Of a stretch of 56,330 bases of DNA, positions 8,093-16,889 are shown piece after piece. A program made the position numbers and the translations under genes. This DNA is from an uncultured Acetatifactor sp. (GTDB taxonomy: Bacteria > Bacillota > Clostridia > Lachnospirales > Lachnospiraceae). Position 1 is the first letter of the stretch; each line of letters begins with the position of its first letter. The notes beneath the pieces are model-generated. The model was given only the letters and a program-made list of their open reading frames with translations. It was not told the origin of the DNA and ran no database searches. The stretch spans positions 1-56,330 of the forward strand of contig CAJUFI010000024.1 in assembly GCA_910585665.1 (NCBI GenBank). The letters are read 5' to 3'.

Positions 8093-9856
8093 ATGAAAGA
8101 AATATACCATACTGTGAAGAATGCAGGGCGCTGCATATGGAAATTAGGGAAAAGCGTATATCTCCACAAATCCGTGTTGCTGCTAATCGCGGTTGTCTTT
8201 TCACTTGCGGCAGTCTATTTTCCGGCAGCTATCATAAATAGTATATATCCGGTTTTTGATAAGGCTCAGCTGATTGCTCTGATTGCTGCCTGGTTGGCCA
8301 TTCAATTCATTCAAGGCACAGTCCCCTATGTGATAAATAATAGAATCTCCATCCTCTCCACAAAGATATTGGCACAACTGAAAGTTCGATATGGGGCTGT
8401 CCTATCCCATATCCGTCTTGAGAAGCTGGAGGATTCCAAGACGATTGACGAGATAGCTGTCATCAAGAGCGGGCTATCCAGGGGCTGTGAGCTGGAGGTG
8501 CTGAACGACTGCTTCTCCCTTCTGCAGTCAGCAATTTCCATATTGCTGCTGATCGGCATCCTGTCACAGCTGTCGGCTGTGTTCTTTCTGTTTGCTGTGG
8601 CAGTGGCTATTGTGCAATCGGCCGCCAGTTCCAGGGCGGAAAAGAAGCGGTTTGAATATCGGGAGGAGAATGCCGCCTTGGATCGGAGACTCAATTACTC
8701 CATCTGGTCGCTGACGGATGTCTGTTTTGCAAAAGAAGTCCGGTTCTTTGGCCTGAGGGACTATATCAAGGACAGGTTCAACAGGGACCGGAAGCGGATG
8801 TACCGCATGATGGCGGGACAGTCCTGGATATTGGCGAAATATCATGCGCTTCCCAGCCTGCTGCTGGGGCTGACCTATGTCTTTGTATATGGCCTCATGG
8901 CTTACTCTTTGTATTCCGGGTATTCCGCGGCTGGCGATTTTGTGCTGTTCACTGGGGGAGTGCTGAGCTTCAGCTCCCATATAAACGCCCTTGGGGGAAG
9001 CATAGTGGACATCAGGACCCAGAGCAGATATATGGAGACCTACCACAGCTTGCTGGACCAGGGGGAAGGGCGGAAAGAAGGAGTCCACATAGACCTGTCC
9101 AGAATCGAAATCGAGTTCAGGCATGTATGGTTCCGATATCCCAACCAGAACGAGTATGCCTTGCAGGACATCAATGTGACCATTCCGGATTGTTCCCGAA
9201 TCGCAATCGTAGGGCCGAACGGATCCGGGAAGACCACTTTCATAAAGCTGCTGATGGGCTTCTATCGGCCCACCAGAGGCGAGATTCTCCTGAACGGAGT
9301 GAATCTGGAGGAGATTGCCCTAGGGCAGCTTGAGGAGCTGTTCGCCCCGGTATTCCAGGATTTTTACATCACGGCCTATTCCGTGAGGGAGAACATAGCG
9401 TTCGGACATGAGCCTGAGGAAGGTGGAGAGGAAGCGATTTGGCGCATCCTGGAGCAGGCAGGTGTCCGGGACGCGGTGGAACAGATGCCTGGGCAGCTGG
9501 ACTGTGCGCTGTCCAGACAGATTGATGAGGACGGAGTGCAGCTCTCCGGAGGGGAGATGCAAAAGCTGGCGATTGCAAGGGCCTTACAGAAGGGAGCCCC
9601 GGTCCTTATTCTGGACGAGCCTACGGCAGCGCTGTCCCCCATCGCGGAATATGAGCTTTACAGACGGTTTTACGAGATGAGCCAGGATAGGTCGACTTTG
9701 TTCATCTCACACCGCCTGGCCAGCTGTAAGCTGTGTGACGAGATATTGGTTTTCGAGCAATCTAAGATTGTGGAGACAGGGAACCATTCCATGCTGATGG
9801 ATAGGAAGGGCCTGTATTTCCAGATGTTCACAACGCAGGCTGAATATTATGTATGA
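8093..9856 (+). CDS. ABC exporter, fused membrane and ATPase domains (cluster exporter 1)
   Basis: The protein has 587 residues from ATG 8093, preceded by AAAGGA; an in-frame ATG at 8069 lacks a ribosome site. Residues about 20-310 contain hydrophobic segments of an ABC type-1 membrane domain. The ATPase domain has Walker A GPNGSGKTT (about 373), signature LSGGEMQ (about 483), Walker B LILDEP (about 505) and an H-loop in FISHRLAS. There is no C39 peptidase domain, so it cannot remove a double-Gly leader; the S8 fusion may do that instead. Thirteen bases separate it from the next exporter gene, suggesting a heterodimer. The substrate is inferred to be the modified peptide. Confidence 0.85.
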   Translation: MKEIYHTVKNAGRCIWKLGKSVYLHKSVLLLIAVVFSLAAVYFPAAIINSIYPVFDKAQLIALIAAWLAIQFIQGTVPYVINNRISILSTKILAQLKVRYGAVLSHIRLEKLEDSKTIDEIAVIKSGLSRGCELEVLNDCFSLLQSAISILLLIGILSQLSAVFFLFAVAVAIVQSAASSRAEKKRFEYREENAALDRRLNYSIWSLTDVCFAKEVRFFGLRDYIKDRFNRDRKRMYRMMAGQSWILAKYHALPSLLLGLTYVFVYGLMAYSLYSGYSAAGDFVLFTGGVLSFSSHINALGGSIVDIRTQSRYMETYHSLLDQGEGRKEGVHIDLSRIEIEFRHVWFRYPNQNEYALQDINVTIPDCSRIAIVGPNGSGKTTFIKLLMGFYRPTRGEILLNGVNLEEIALGQLEELFAPVFQDFYITAYSVRENIAFGHEPEEGGEEAIWRILEQAGVRDAVEQMPGQLDCALSRQIDEDGVQLSGGEMQKLAIARALQKGAPVLILDEPTAALSPIAEYELYRRFYEMSQDRSTLFISHRLASCKLCDEILVFEQSKIVETGNHSMLMDRKGLYFQMFTTQAEYYV

Positions 9857-9868
9857 TGGGAGGGTGCT

Positions 9869-11629
9869 ATGAAAGAAAATATCAAGGATGTGCTTTTCCT
9901 TTTTAAGAGCCAATGGAAGGAGAGCAAGATGCAGATTTTCCTGAAGATGCTTTATGGGCTGTGCCTCTCGTTCCAGAATCTGCCTACGGTCATTTTCCCA
10001 GCCATCATCATCGATGAAATACTGGGCAATAGGAGAATGGATGTCATTGTGCTGGACGTGGTTCTGTTCGCCTTCTTCATGTTTCTGCCCAATTTTATTT
10101 TGTCATTTCTGAGCGTTTTGCAGGTTTCCTATAATCTGAGGCTGCCCCATAAGTTTCTGCTCTCTCTGGCTCATAAGATGTCGATGATGGATTACGCGGA
10201 AGTAGAGAGGGAAGATTTTTTAAATCGATATAGCAATGCCTGCGATATGGCGTTCCAGTCATGCAGCAGCATATTCTCCCTCGTCTCCCTGGGCTTCTCG
10301 ATGATTTTGAGACTTGCGGCCCTGACATTCGTCATCTCCATGCTGAATCCATGGATGGCGGTTGCGCTTCTTGCTTTTTCCGTCCTCAACTGCGCGATGA
10401 ATGCCAGGGAGGATCGAATACGCATCGATTACGGGCAGAAGGAAGCAGCTTTCCAGAGAAGGGCAGATTATGCGGAAGGGCTGCTTACCTCCCTGGAGTT
10501 TGCCAAGGACTGCCGTGCCTACCGCGCCGCGGATCTTGTGAACGGGAAATACCTGGAAGGGATGCGGGGAGTGGTGAAGACCAGAAAGGAGAGGGACGCA
10601 AAGCTGCAGTGGGGGAACCTTCTACAGAGGGCGCTCTCTCTTCTCCAGAACGGATTCCTGTATGTCGTAATGATCCTGGAATATATGGCAGGCACCATCA
10701 CGGTGGGTTCCTTTACCATGTTCTTTGGTGCAGCCAATGAGTTCTATGTGACCATTATGACGTTGCTACAGCTATATGTACAGGTGAAGTCCACCTCCCT
10801 TTCTTTCGGGAAATACAGGGAAGTCATGGAGCTTCCTGAGACCATGCGCCAGACAGGCCATATAACGGAGGTGGATATGCGGGAGTCGCCTTCCATCGAG
10901 TTCAGGGACGTTTCATTCCGCTATCCCGGGCGGGAGGAATATGCCCTTAGGCATGTGAGCCTTGCCATCCGTCCATCGGAGCTGGTAGCGGTCGTTGGGG
11001 AGAACGGGGCAGGGAAGACCACCTTCGTGAAGCTGCTGACTCGTCTCTATGACCCGACAGAAGGTGAAATCAGGCTGAACGGAAGGAACATCAGGGAGTA
11101 TGATTATGATGAGTACATGAAAATTTTTTCTACAGTATTTCAGGATTACCAGCTGTTCGCCTATTCCATAGCAGAAAATGTGGCTTTCAATCAGTATGAC
11201 GCGCCGAAATTCGAGGACGCGGCCAGGAAGGCTGGGATATGGGAAAGGATACAGAGGCTGCCCAATCGCCAGGAGACCTTTCTGGAAAAGGATTTCGAGA
11301 GTAGCGGGGTGGAGTTGTCTGGCGGAGAACAGCAGAAGGTCGCCATCGCCAGGGCAATCTATAAGGACGCGCCCGTAGCGATTCTGGACGAACCCACGGC
11401 AGCCATAGACGCAATCGCGGAGAAGGAGATTTATGAGAATTTTGCGGAATTCTCGGCACATAAGACCACTTTGTTCATCTCCCACCGCATGGGCAGCACC
11501 AGATCCTGCGGCCATATCATAGTGCTGGATCAGGGCAGGGTGGCTGAGGAGGGCTCCCATGAGGAGCTGATGGATTTGAAGGGCATCTACTATAACCTGT
11601 ATGAGAAGCAGGCATCTTATTATAAATAG
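9869..11629 (+). CDS. ABC exporter, fused membrane and ATPase domains (cluster exporter 2)
   Basis: The protein has 586 residues from ATG 9869 with GGGAGG upstream. It has the same architecture as its neighbour: hydrophobic domain to about residue 320, then Walker A GENGAGKTT (about 376), signature LSGGEQQKVAIARA (about 482), Walker B AILDEPTAAID (about 504) and FISHRMGS. The tail (YNLYEKQASYYK) resembles those of the exporters before and after it, so the three are paralogues. Both nucleotide sites look competent. It is probably co-transcribed with exporter 1. Confidence 0.85.
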   Translation: MKENIKDVLFLFKSQWKESKMQIFLKMLYGLCLSFQNLPTVIFPAIIIDEILGNRRMDVIVLDVVLFAFFMFLPNFILSFLSVLQVSYNLRLPHKFLLSLAHKMSMMDYAEVEREDFLNRYSNACDMAFQSCSSIFSLVSLGFSMILRLAALTFVISMLNPWMAVALLAFSVLNCAMNAREDRIRIDYGQKEAAFQRRADYAEGLLTSLEFAKDCRAYRAADLVNGKYLEGMRGVVKTRKERDAKLQWGNLLQRALSLLQNGFLYVVMILEYMAGTITVGSFTMFFGAANEFYVTIMTLLQLYVQVKSTSLSFGKYREVMELPETMRQTGHITEVDMRESPSIEFRDVSFRYPGREEYALRHVSLAIRPSELVAVVGENGAGKTTFVKLLTRLYDPTEGEIRLNGRNIREYDYDEYMKIFSTVFQDYQLFAYSIAENVAFNQYDAPKFEDAARKAGIWERIQRLPNRQETFLEKDFESSGVELSGGEQQKVAIARAIYKDAPVAILDEPTAAIDAIAEKEIYENFAEFSAHKTTLFISHRMGSTRSCGHIIVLDQGRVAEEGSHEELMDLKGIYYNLYEKQASYYK

Positions 11630-11718
11630 GTTCGTGCACGGGTGAATCATGCACTAATCTATAGTTCCCGGGAGAAATTCCAACTACATTAATTCATCCC
11701 GAGGTAATAATGTTGGAA

Positions 11719-12024
11719 ACTTTATGCCCAACAGTTTGAATAATAATGTGCATTAATTACCATGATGAGGTTCCATATATTAAGAATTCTATGTATGCAT
11801 TAATGGGATTAACGGATGCAACAATAGTTGCATTAGTGATGTATCCGTTAACATATTCCAAGGATTGGGATGGAGGATATAAGAATACTAAATATAAAAT
11901 ATCATATGATGAATATAGAGAGAGGGCTGATATTTTGCATGAAGAGTTCCAAATCCCTGTTTTCTTATTGGGAGATGAACAGCATATGGATGCTTTGAGC
12001 CAGATGATAATTGACTTTTTTTAG
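11719..12024 (+). pseudogene. C-terminal remnant of a second TIGR04066/DUF1611-like protein
   Basis: The frame from 11746 (92 codons) matches the last ~90 residues of the P-loop half of the 5640-7460 fusion: both have IM/ILCIN, a 'VMYPLTYS' / 'VLFPLSFS' strand, 'PVFLLGDEQHMD' against 'PVYVLGDNVHMN', and the same tail. In the same frame just upstream, a TGA at 11737-11739 stands where the homologue has GGA (Gly), followed by ATA ATA ATG TGC ATT AAT against the homologue's I-I-L-C-I-N. No P-loop or N-terminal part remains. This suggests the ancestral cluster had a separate second copy, now decayed. Confidence 0.65.
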
Positions 12025-12077
12025 AAAGCATGGTAGTGTTTTGAGCAGATAGTTCAAAATAAGAAAAGGAGACGGCA

Positions 12078-12518
12078 ATGAAAGAGAAGGTTAAAGTACT
12101 GTCAATTAATACGAAAAGGAAAAGGAAAACCCTCAAGGGTTCTGCAGACTCTGGGATGACCTTGGCTAAATGCATGGAACAGTTTGCTCCCGGCCTGTAT
12201 ACATTCAGTGAAGCATATGTGGAAGATGCAATAGGGGCAGTAGAGACGCTCCGCCCTGAAGTCATCTGGATAGCCCAGGAGGCATCAAAGGACTGTTCGG
12301 AATTGGTGAAAGAAATTAAAAGGGTGCATCCTACAGCCGTCATCTTCCTGATGTTCGTCGGATTGGTCGATGATGAACAGGAAATGATGGAGAAATTTTA
12401 TGCGTTGGGGGCATATAAATGCTATTTTCTGCCGCCTTTGATGCTCGATACGCTGGCTCATGACATGTATGTGGCATTGAACCTGGAAGGACAGAATGGG
12501 GAGGCTGGGCAAAGGTGA
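12078..12518 (+). CDS. receiver-like (CheY-fold) protein lacking the phospho-acceptor Asp
   Basis: The protein has 146 residues; ATG 12078 follows AAGGAGACGGCA. Alternating strands and helices fit a response-regulator receiver domain: 'RPEVIWIAQEA' at the phosphorylation strand, 'AVIFLMFVG' at the Thr/Ser strand, and 'ALGAYKCYFLPPLMLDTL', which matches the Gly-Ala...Lys/Pro end of receivers. The usual Asp after the third strand is replaced (IWIAQE), so it is probably not phosphorylated. There is no DNA-binding domain. Its TGA overlaps the GTG of exporter 3 (GTGA), showing translational coupling; it may be an adaptor for that exporter. Confidence 0.6.
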   Translation: MKEKVKVLSINTKRKRKTLKGSADSGMTLAKCMEQFAPGLYTFSEAYVEDAIGAVETLRPEVIWIAQEASKDCSELVKEIKRVHPTAVIFLMFVGLVDDEQEMMEKFYALGAYKCYFLPPLMLDTLAHDMYVALNLEGQNGEAGQR

Positions 12519-14299
12519 AGGACATCCAGCTGCGGGATTTGTTCCTTTCTTTCCATGAGATATGGAAATATGACAAGAGACTTCTTTTTATTATGATAGC
12601 GGATGTCATTGTAGACGCGACATATCCTTTTCCAAACATCGTCTTTTCGGGGCTGATTGTGGACAGCATTGTGGACGGAAGGAATCTTTTGCGGGTCATA
12701 CTCTACGTGGCTTTGCTGTTCGGCAGCATCTTTATTATAATGTCGGTGAGGACTCTGCTGGGCAAAGTGAGGGAGTACCAGATGATTAAATTCATCAACA
12801 GCCTGAACAATGAGATAAATAGGAAATGTCTTGACATAGACTTCGAACAGTTCAACGATGCAGCCTTTCAGAATCGCGTCCAATTCATTAGCATGATGGC
12901 GCAGGGGGATAATTATCTGAATAACCTGACGACGGCGTTCCGGACGATTTCGCAGTCCATGACGCTGATAGGCATCATAGTTATAATGACAATGCTGAAC
13001 ATCTGGCTGCTGCTCGTAGCGCTGGCGACGGTCGTACTGCAAGCGGTACTGCATCTCATTCGGCTCAGGTACAACAGGCAGTACGATTATGATGTCACCA
13101 ACGAGCGGAGAAAGATATCTTATGCGGCGCAGCTGACCAGGGACATCAATGTCAAGAAGGACATCCAGCTCTTTGATATGGGCGGCTTTATACTGGAGAA
13201 AGTTGCGGCTTTCCAGAAGAAGCTATTGGTTTTTGACAGGAGGCGCATCCAGGTAGGCGGTGTCATCGAGGTCATGACGGAATTGCTGAGCATCGCCTTC
13301 CAGGTGGCGGCGTATGTTATGCTGGGGATAGAGGCGTTCCGGGGGAGGATATCGATTGGCGACTTCACGAGGGGCATCTCGTCACTCATCAACTTTATGT
13401 CCGCCTCCACGTTTCTGACGATGAACATACTGGACTATGGTAACGGCATCTTCTATCTGCAGAAATACACTGCGTTCCTGAACTACAGGAGCAAGTTCGA
13501 TGAGGCATCAGATTGCGTCGCCATTGGTGACATCGACCTGAGCCACATCGAGATTGAGTTCCGCAACGTGTGGTTCCGCTACCCTAATAGCACATCCTTC
13601 GTGCTAAAGGACATAAACCTGACCATAAGAGATACGGAAAAGCTGGCCGTGGTGGGATACAACGGAGCTGGCAAGACTTCGTTCGCACTGTTGCTGGCTC
13701 GTATGTACGACCCCACGGAAGGGGCAATCTACCTGAACGGTATCGACATTCGCAGAATAGACTACAGAGACTACATAAAGATTTTTTCGACGGTCAACCA
13801 GGATTTCTCCCTATTGGCGTTCTCCATTCTGGAGAATATCGCTAGACAGGAGACCGTCCCAGAAGAGGAGAGGGAAAGAATCAGGAGGATGCTCCAGAAC
13901 AACGGGATGGGCGAGAGGATGAGGAAGATGTACCGGGGACTGGACACCCCTGTCACGAAGAGGCTGGAGGCTTCGGGAGTGGATTTGTCTGGAGGGGAGG
14001 AGCAGAAGGTCGCCATTGTGAGGGCGCTCTATAAGGACTCCCCGGTGCTGATACTGGATGAGCCGACCTCCGCGCTGGATCCCATGGCCGAGCACGAGAT
14101 ATACCAGAAGTTCGCGGAGATGTCGGAGGGTAGGACCACGGTCTACATCTCCCACAGGATTTACAGCACTCGTTTCTGCGATAAAATCGCGGTCTTCGAG
14201 AAGGGCGAAATGAAGGAATATGGGACTTTTGAAGAGCTGATGGAGCAGAAAGGGCTGTACTATGACTTCTACCAGCAGCAGGCAGAGTATTTCAGATAG
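12515..14299 (+). CDS. ABC exporter, fused membrane and ATPase domains (cluster exporter 3)
   Basis: The protein has 594 residues starting at GTG 12515 inside the stop of the preceding gene. The membrane domain runs to about residue 330. The ATPase domain has Walker A GYNGAGKTS (about 380), signature LSGGEEQKVAIVRAL (about 490) and Walker B LILDEPTSALDP, then YISHRIYS. It is a paralogue of the two exporters upstream. A third full exporter in one peptide cluster is unusual: it could be a self-immunity pump or transport a second substrate. Confidence 0.85.
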   Translation: MKDIQLRDLFLSFHEIWKYDKRLLFIMIADVIVDATYPFPNIVFSGLIVDSIVDGRNLLRVILYVALLFGSIFIIMSVRTLLGKVREYQMIKFINSLNNEINRKCLDIDFEQFNDAAFQNRVQFISMMAQGDNYLNNLTTAFRTISQSMTLIGIIVIMTMLNIWLLLVALATVVLQAVLHLIRLRYNRQYDYDVTNERRKISYAAQLTRDINVKKDIQLFDMGGFILEKVAAFQKKLLVFDRRRIQVGGVIEVMTELLSIAFQVAAYVMLGIEAFRGRISIGDFTRGISSLINFMSASTFLTMNILDYGNGIFYLQKYTAFLNYRSKFDEASDCVAIGDIDLSHIEIEFRNVWFRYPNSTSFVLKDINLTIRDTEKLAVVGYNGAGKTSFALLLARMYDPTEGAIYLNGIDIRRIDYRDYIKIFSTVNQDFSLLAFSILENIARQETVPEEERERIRRMLQNNGMGERMRKMYRGLDTPVTKRLEASGVDLSGGEEQKVAIVRALYKDSPVLILDEPTSALDPMAEHEIYQKFAEMSEGRTTVYISHRIYSTRFCDKIAVFEKGEMKEYGTFEELMEQKGLYYDFYQQQAEYFR

Positions 14300-14470
14300 A
14301 CAGTACACATTTTTACACCATCGCGCAGATTATGACCCTGGCCGGTATTGTAGGTGTAATGACCATACTGCCAATAGTCCATTGTAGATGGAAGAAAGGC
14401 CCGCAACTGGCGAAGGACATATCGAATAAAAAAGAACTTCTTTTACATCCAGCAGGGAGGGATTCAAAAC

Positions 14471-14487
14471 CATTGACAGATGCCATA
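14471..14487. repeat. dispersed 17-bp direct repeat, copy 1
   Basis: CATTGACAGATGCCATA here is identical at 16799-16815, and both copies are followed within one base by GATTCC. Similar upstream bases (AGGGAT...AAAA) suggest a longer, partly decayed repeat. The surrounding stretch 14300-14560 shows no convincing gene. Confidence 0.5.
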
Positions 14488-14559
14488 AGATTCCCTAACC
14501 CGGATAAACCGGAAAAGTTTTTTTGCAATTCCTCCAAGTTTCAAGTACAATAAAGAAAA

Positions 14560-14788
14560 ATGTTGGAGGATGTGTTCATGTTGCTTACGGATAAATACGC
14601 TGACAAAATTTATGGCACGATCACTTGTTATGACCGCATGATCATCCAGGGATTAAACGTCTCCGTCTCCATGGGATTATTGAACGGGTACAGGGCACCT
14701 ATAAATACTTTGCAACAGCCTATGGTAAAGAAATCATCACTGCGGGCTTGTCCGTAAGAAACCTTGTGCTTATACCAACATTGGCATA
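14560..14788 (+). pseudogene. internally deleted remnant of a mobile-associated gene
   Basis: The first frame begins with a typical N-terminus (LLTDKYADKIYGTITCYDRM, with IIQG following). After about 30 codons the meaning shifts to another frame, which reads RLHGIIERVQGTYKYFATAY then GKEIITAGLSVRNLVLIP and ends in LA-stop. I recognise these as the start and end of a widespread family of roughly 400-500 residues often found among repeats; I do not recall its formal name. The entire middle is gone. A hairpin with ACGCA/TGCGT and T/A-rich flanks follows at about 14795-14830. Confidence 0.5.
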
Positions 14789-14869
14789 GGTATTTTTTTT
14801 TACGCAGAAATTTTGCCATTTTGCGTCAAAAATCATTGATAAGTGGCCTAAAATGAAGGATATAATAAC

Positions 14870-16607
14870 ATGCTGGAGCAGTTCTTCTCCCTGGACTATG
14901 CGGGCAAGGGAGACCTGTTCCAGGGGCTTGCCATCTGGGAGGAAAAGTCTCCTGAGGGGGAAGATTACAGGTACAGGCAGCTACAGGGGACGTACCCGGT
15001 CATCAGCCTGTCGTTCGCCAATGTGAAAGAGACCAATTTCCAGAACACAAAATGGCGCATCGGCCAGATTCTGACGGATTTATATCACAGGAACACATTT
15101 CTGCTGGAGGGGAATCTTCTGTCGGATGCTGAGAAAGCGGAATACAAGAGCGTCCGCATGGATATGCCGGATGTCGTTGCCACTATGGCGTTGCATAAGA
15201 TGTCGGAATATCTGTACCGTTAGGAATTGTCGGAAAATAACTGATGCAACTTGTTTAGGAGAAAGCCCAGAAATACAACGAAAACGGCTATAAACTTGCA
15301 TCAGTTATTTGTAGACAATTCCTTATTATGGGAAAAGAGTGATTATCCTGTTGGACGAGTACGACACGCCCATGCAGGAGGCCTATGTGTACGGCTATTG
15401 GCGGGAGATAGTGGAGTTCATCAGGACGCTGTTCAACGCGACTTTCAAGACGAACCCTTATCTTGAGCGGGCAGTCATGACGGGGATTACAAGGGGTCAC
15501 ATTGCTTCTTGCGAAGCAAGAGAATCTATCTTTTCGGATTTGAACAATCTGGAAGTGGTGACTACTTCATCCGACAAATATGCCGATTCATTCGGTTTTA
15601 CCGATGATGAAGTGCTCGCTGCACTGAAAGAATATGGGCTGGAGGACAAAATGGCGGAGGTAAGGCACTGGTATGATGGCTTTACCTTTGGGCAAAGTCG
15701 GGACATTTACAATCCCTGGTCTATTTTGAACTATCTGGATAAGGGCAGACTGGGAACCTACTGGGCCAACACCAGCTCCAACAGCCTGGTAGGGAAGCTG
15801 ATTCGCGAGGGCAATCCGGAAATAAAGATTACGATGGAAGATCTCCTCCAGGGCAAGACCTTCTGCACGGAGATAGACGAGCAGATTGTGTTCGACCAGC
15901 TGGACTACAAGAAGGGGGCGGTCTGGAGCATGCTTCTGGCCAGCGGCTATCTAAAGGTGGAGAGCTATGAGATAGATGCCGCCAGCGGGAAGGCCAGGTA
16001 CGGCCTGAAGCTTACCAATATGGAAGTCCGCCGGATGTTCGAGCAGATGATAGAAGGGTGGTTCATGGAATACACGAGCGACTACAATACATTCGTCAAA
16101 GCGCTGCTTTTGGGGGACATTGATGCCATGAACACATACATGAACCGGGTAGCCCTTGCCACATTCAGCTGCTTTGACGCAGGGAAAAAGCCCTCGGAGG
16201 AAGCGGAGCCGGAGCAAAAATGCGAAGCGGATGCTTCGCATTATTATCATGGGTTCGTGCTGGGGCTGATGGTGGATCTGGCAGACTGCTATGCCATCAC
16301 CTCTAACCGGGAGAGCGGCTTCGGGAGGTATGATATCATGTTGGAGCCGAAGGTGCCCGGAGCAGAAGAGGGTGCGGCAGTTCAGGACTGGCAGGGTTTC
16401 CGGAAGTACTGCCGGGATGCCATCATCATAGAATTCAAGGTGAATAATCCCAAAAAGGAGAAGACTCTGGAGGATACGGTACAGACCGCCCTCGGCCAGA
16501 TTGAGGAGATGCGATACGAGGCTTCGTTGCTGGCAAAGGGGATTTCCGCGGAACAGATTCGCAAGTATGGCTTCGCGTTCCGCGGAAAGGAAGTATTGAT
16601 AGGGTGA
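14870..16607 (+). pseudogene. AAA-ATPase/PD-(D/E)XK (DUF1703-type) gene, truncated and split by a MITE
   Basis: Two frames, 14870-15219 and 15339-16607, belong to one gene of the predicted AAA-ATPase family (Pfam AAA-ATPase_like plus PD-(D/E)XK C-terminus). The first starts at 'MLEQFFSLDY', which in intact relatives lies just after the RPRRFGKT Walker A, so the ATP-binding N-terminus is missing. A 100-bp element with TTA duplications interrupts it; removing the element and one TTA restores in-frame codons for L-Y-R-Y-Y-G-K-R-V-I-I-L-L-D-E-Y-D, including the Walker B. The C-terminal part keeps nuclease-like motifs: 'GFGRYDIML' and 'IIEFKV'. The gene is dead on two counts. Confidence 0.8.
15223..15322 (+). 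mobile_element. 100-bp MITE, copy 1, inside the AAA-ATPase gene
   Basis: The element begins GGAATTGTCGGAAAATAACT and ends with the near-inverse ...GTAGACAATTCC, giving terminal inverted repeats of about 27 bp (24 of 27 match). It is flanked by TTA at 15220-15222 and 15323-15325, a 3-bp target duplication. There is no coding capacity. The element is 98 percent identical to the inverted copy at 26041-26140, so it moved recently. The transposase is not in the window. Confidence 0.9.
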
Positions 16608-16663
16608 TTATATGGGAGCATATTTTTGCCGGATGATTATGGGCAAGGGGATTGTGTTTTTTT

Positions 16664-16702
16664 CAAAAAGTGGGCGGGATGTTCCTGTCCGCTTTTTGTA
16701 TT
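16664..16702 (+). terminator. probable intrinsic terminator after the AAA-ATPase remnant
   Basis: AAAAAGTGGGCGGGA pairs with TCCTGTCCGCTTTTT across TGT, allowing G-U pairs, and ends in a T-run. The following 180 bases to 16889 contain the second 17-bp repeat and a GC-rich dyad (CGTCCGC/GCGGACG, 16858-16875) before the ABC operon. Confidence 0.6.
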
Positions 16703-16798
16703 GGAGGGGAAATGGTGGGGGAGACCGGCATTTACAGCGCTTCGGACGGATGCGTAAGGGAAGCCGTAAGGGCAGCCAGAGGGATGAAGGCAGAAAAT

Positions 16799-16815
16799 CA
16801 TTGACAGATGCCATA
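16799..16815. repeat. dispersed 17-bp direct repeat, copy 2
   Basis: Identical to 14471-14487 (CATTGACAGATGCCATA), again followed by GATTCC. The two copies bracket the degraded region 14.5-16.8 kb. Confidence 0.5.
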
Positions 16816-16889
16816 TGATTCCATAAAATGAAAATTGTGTAGTAAAATATGATGATCCGTCCGCCGGAGCGGACGAAAGAGGTGCATGT

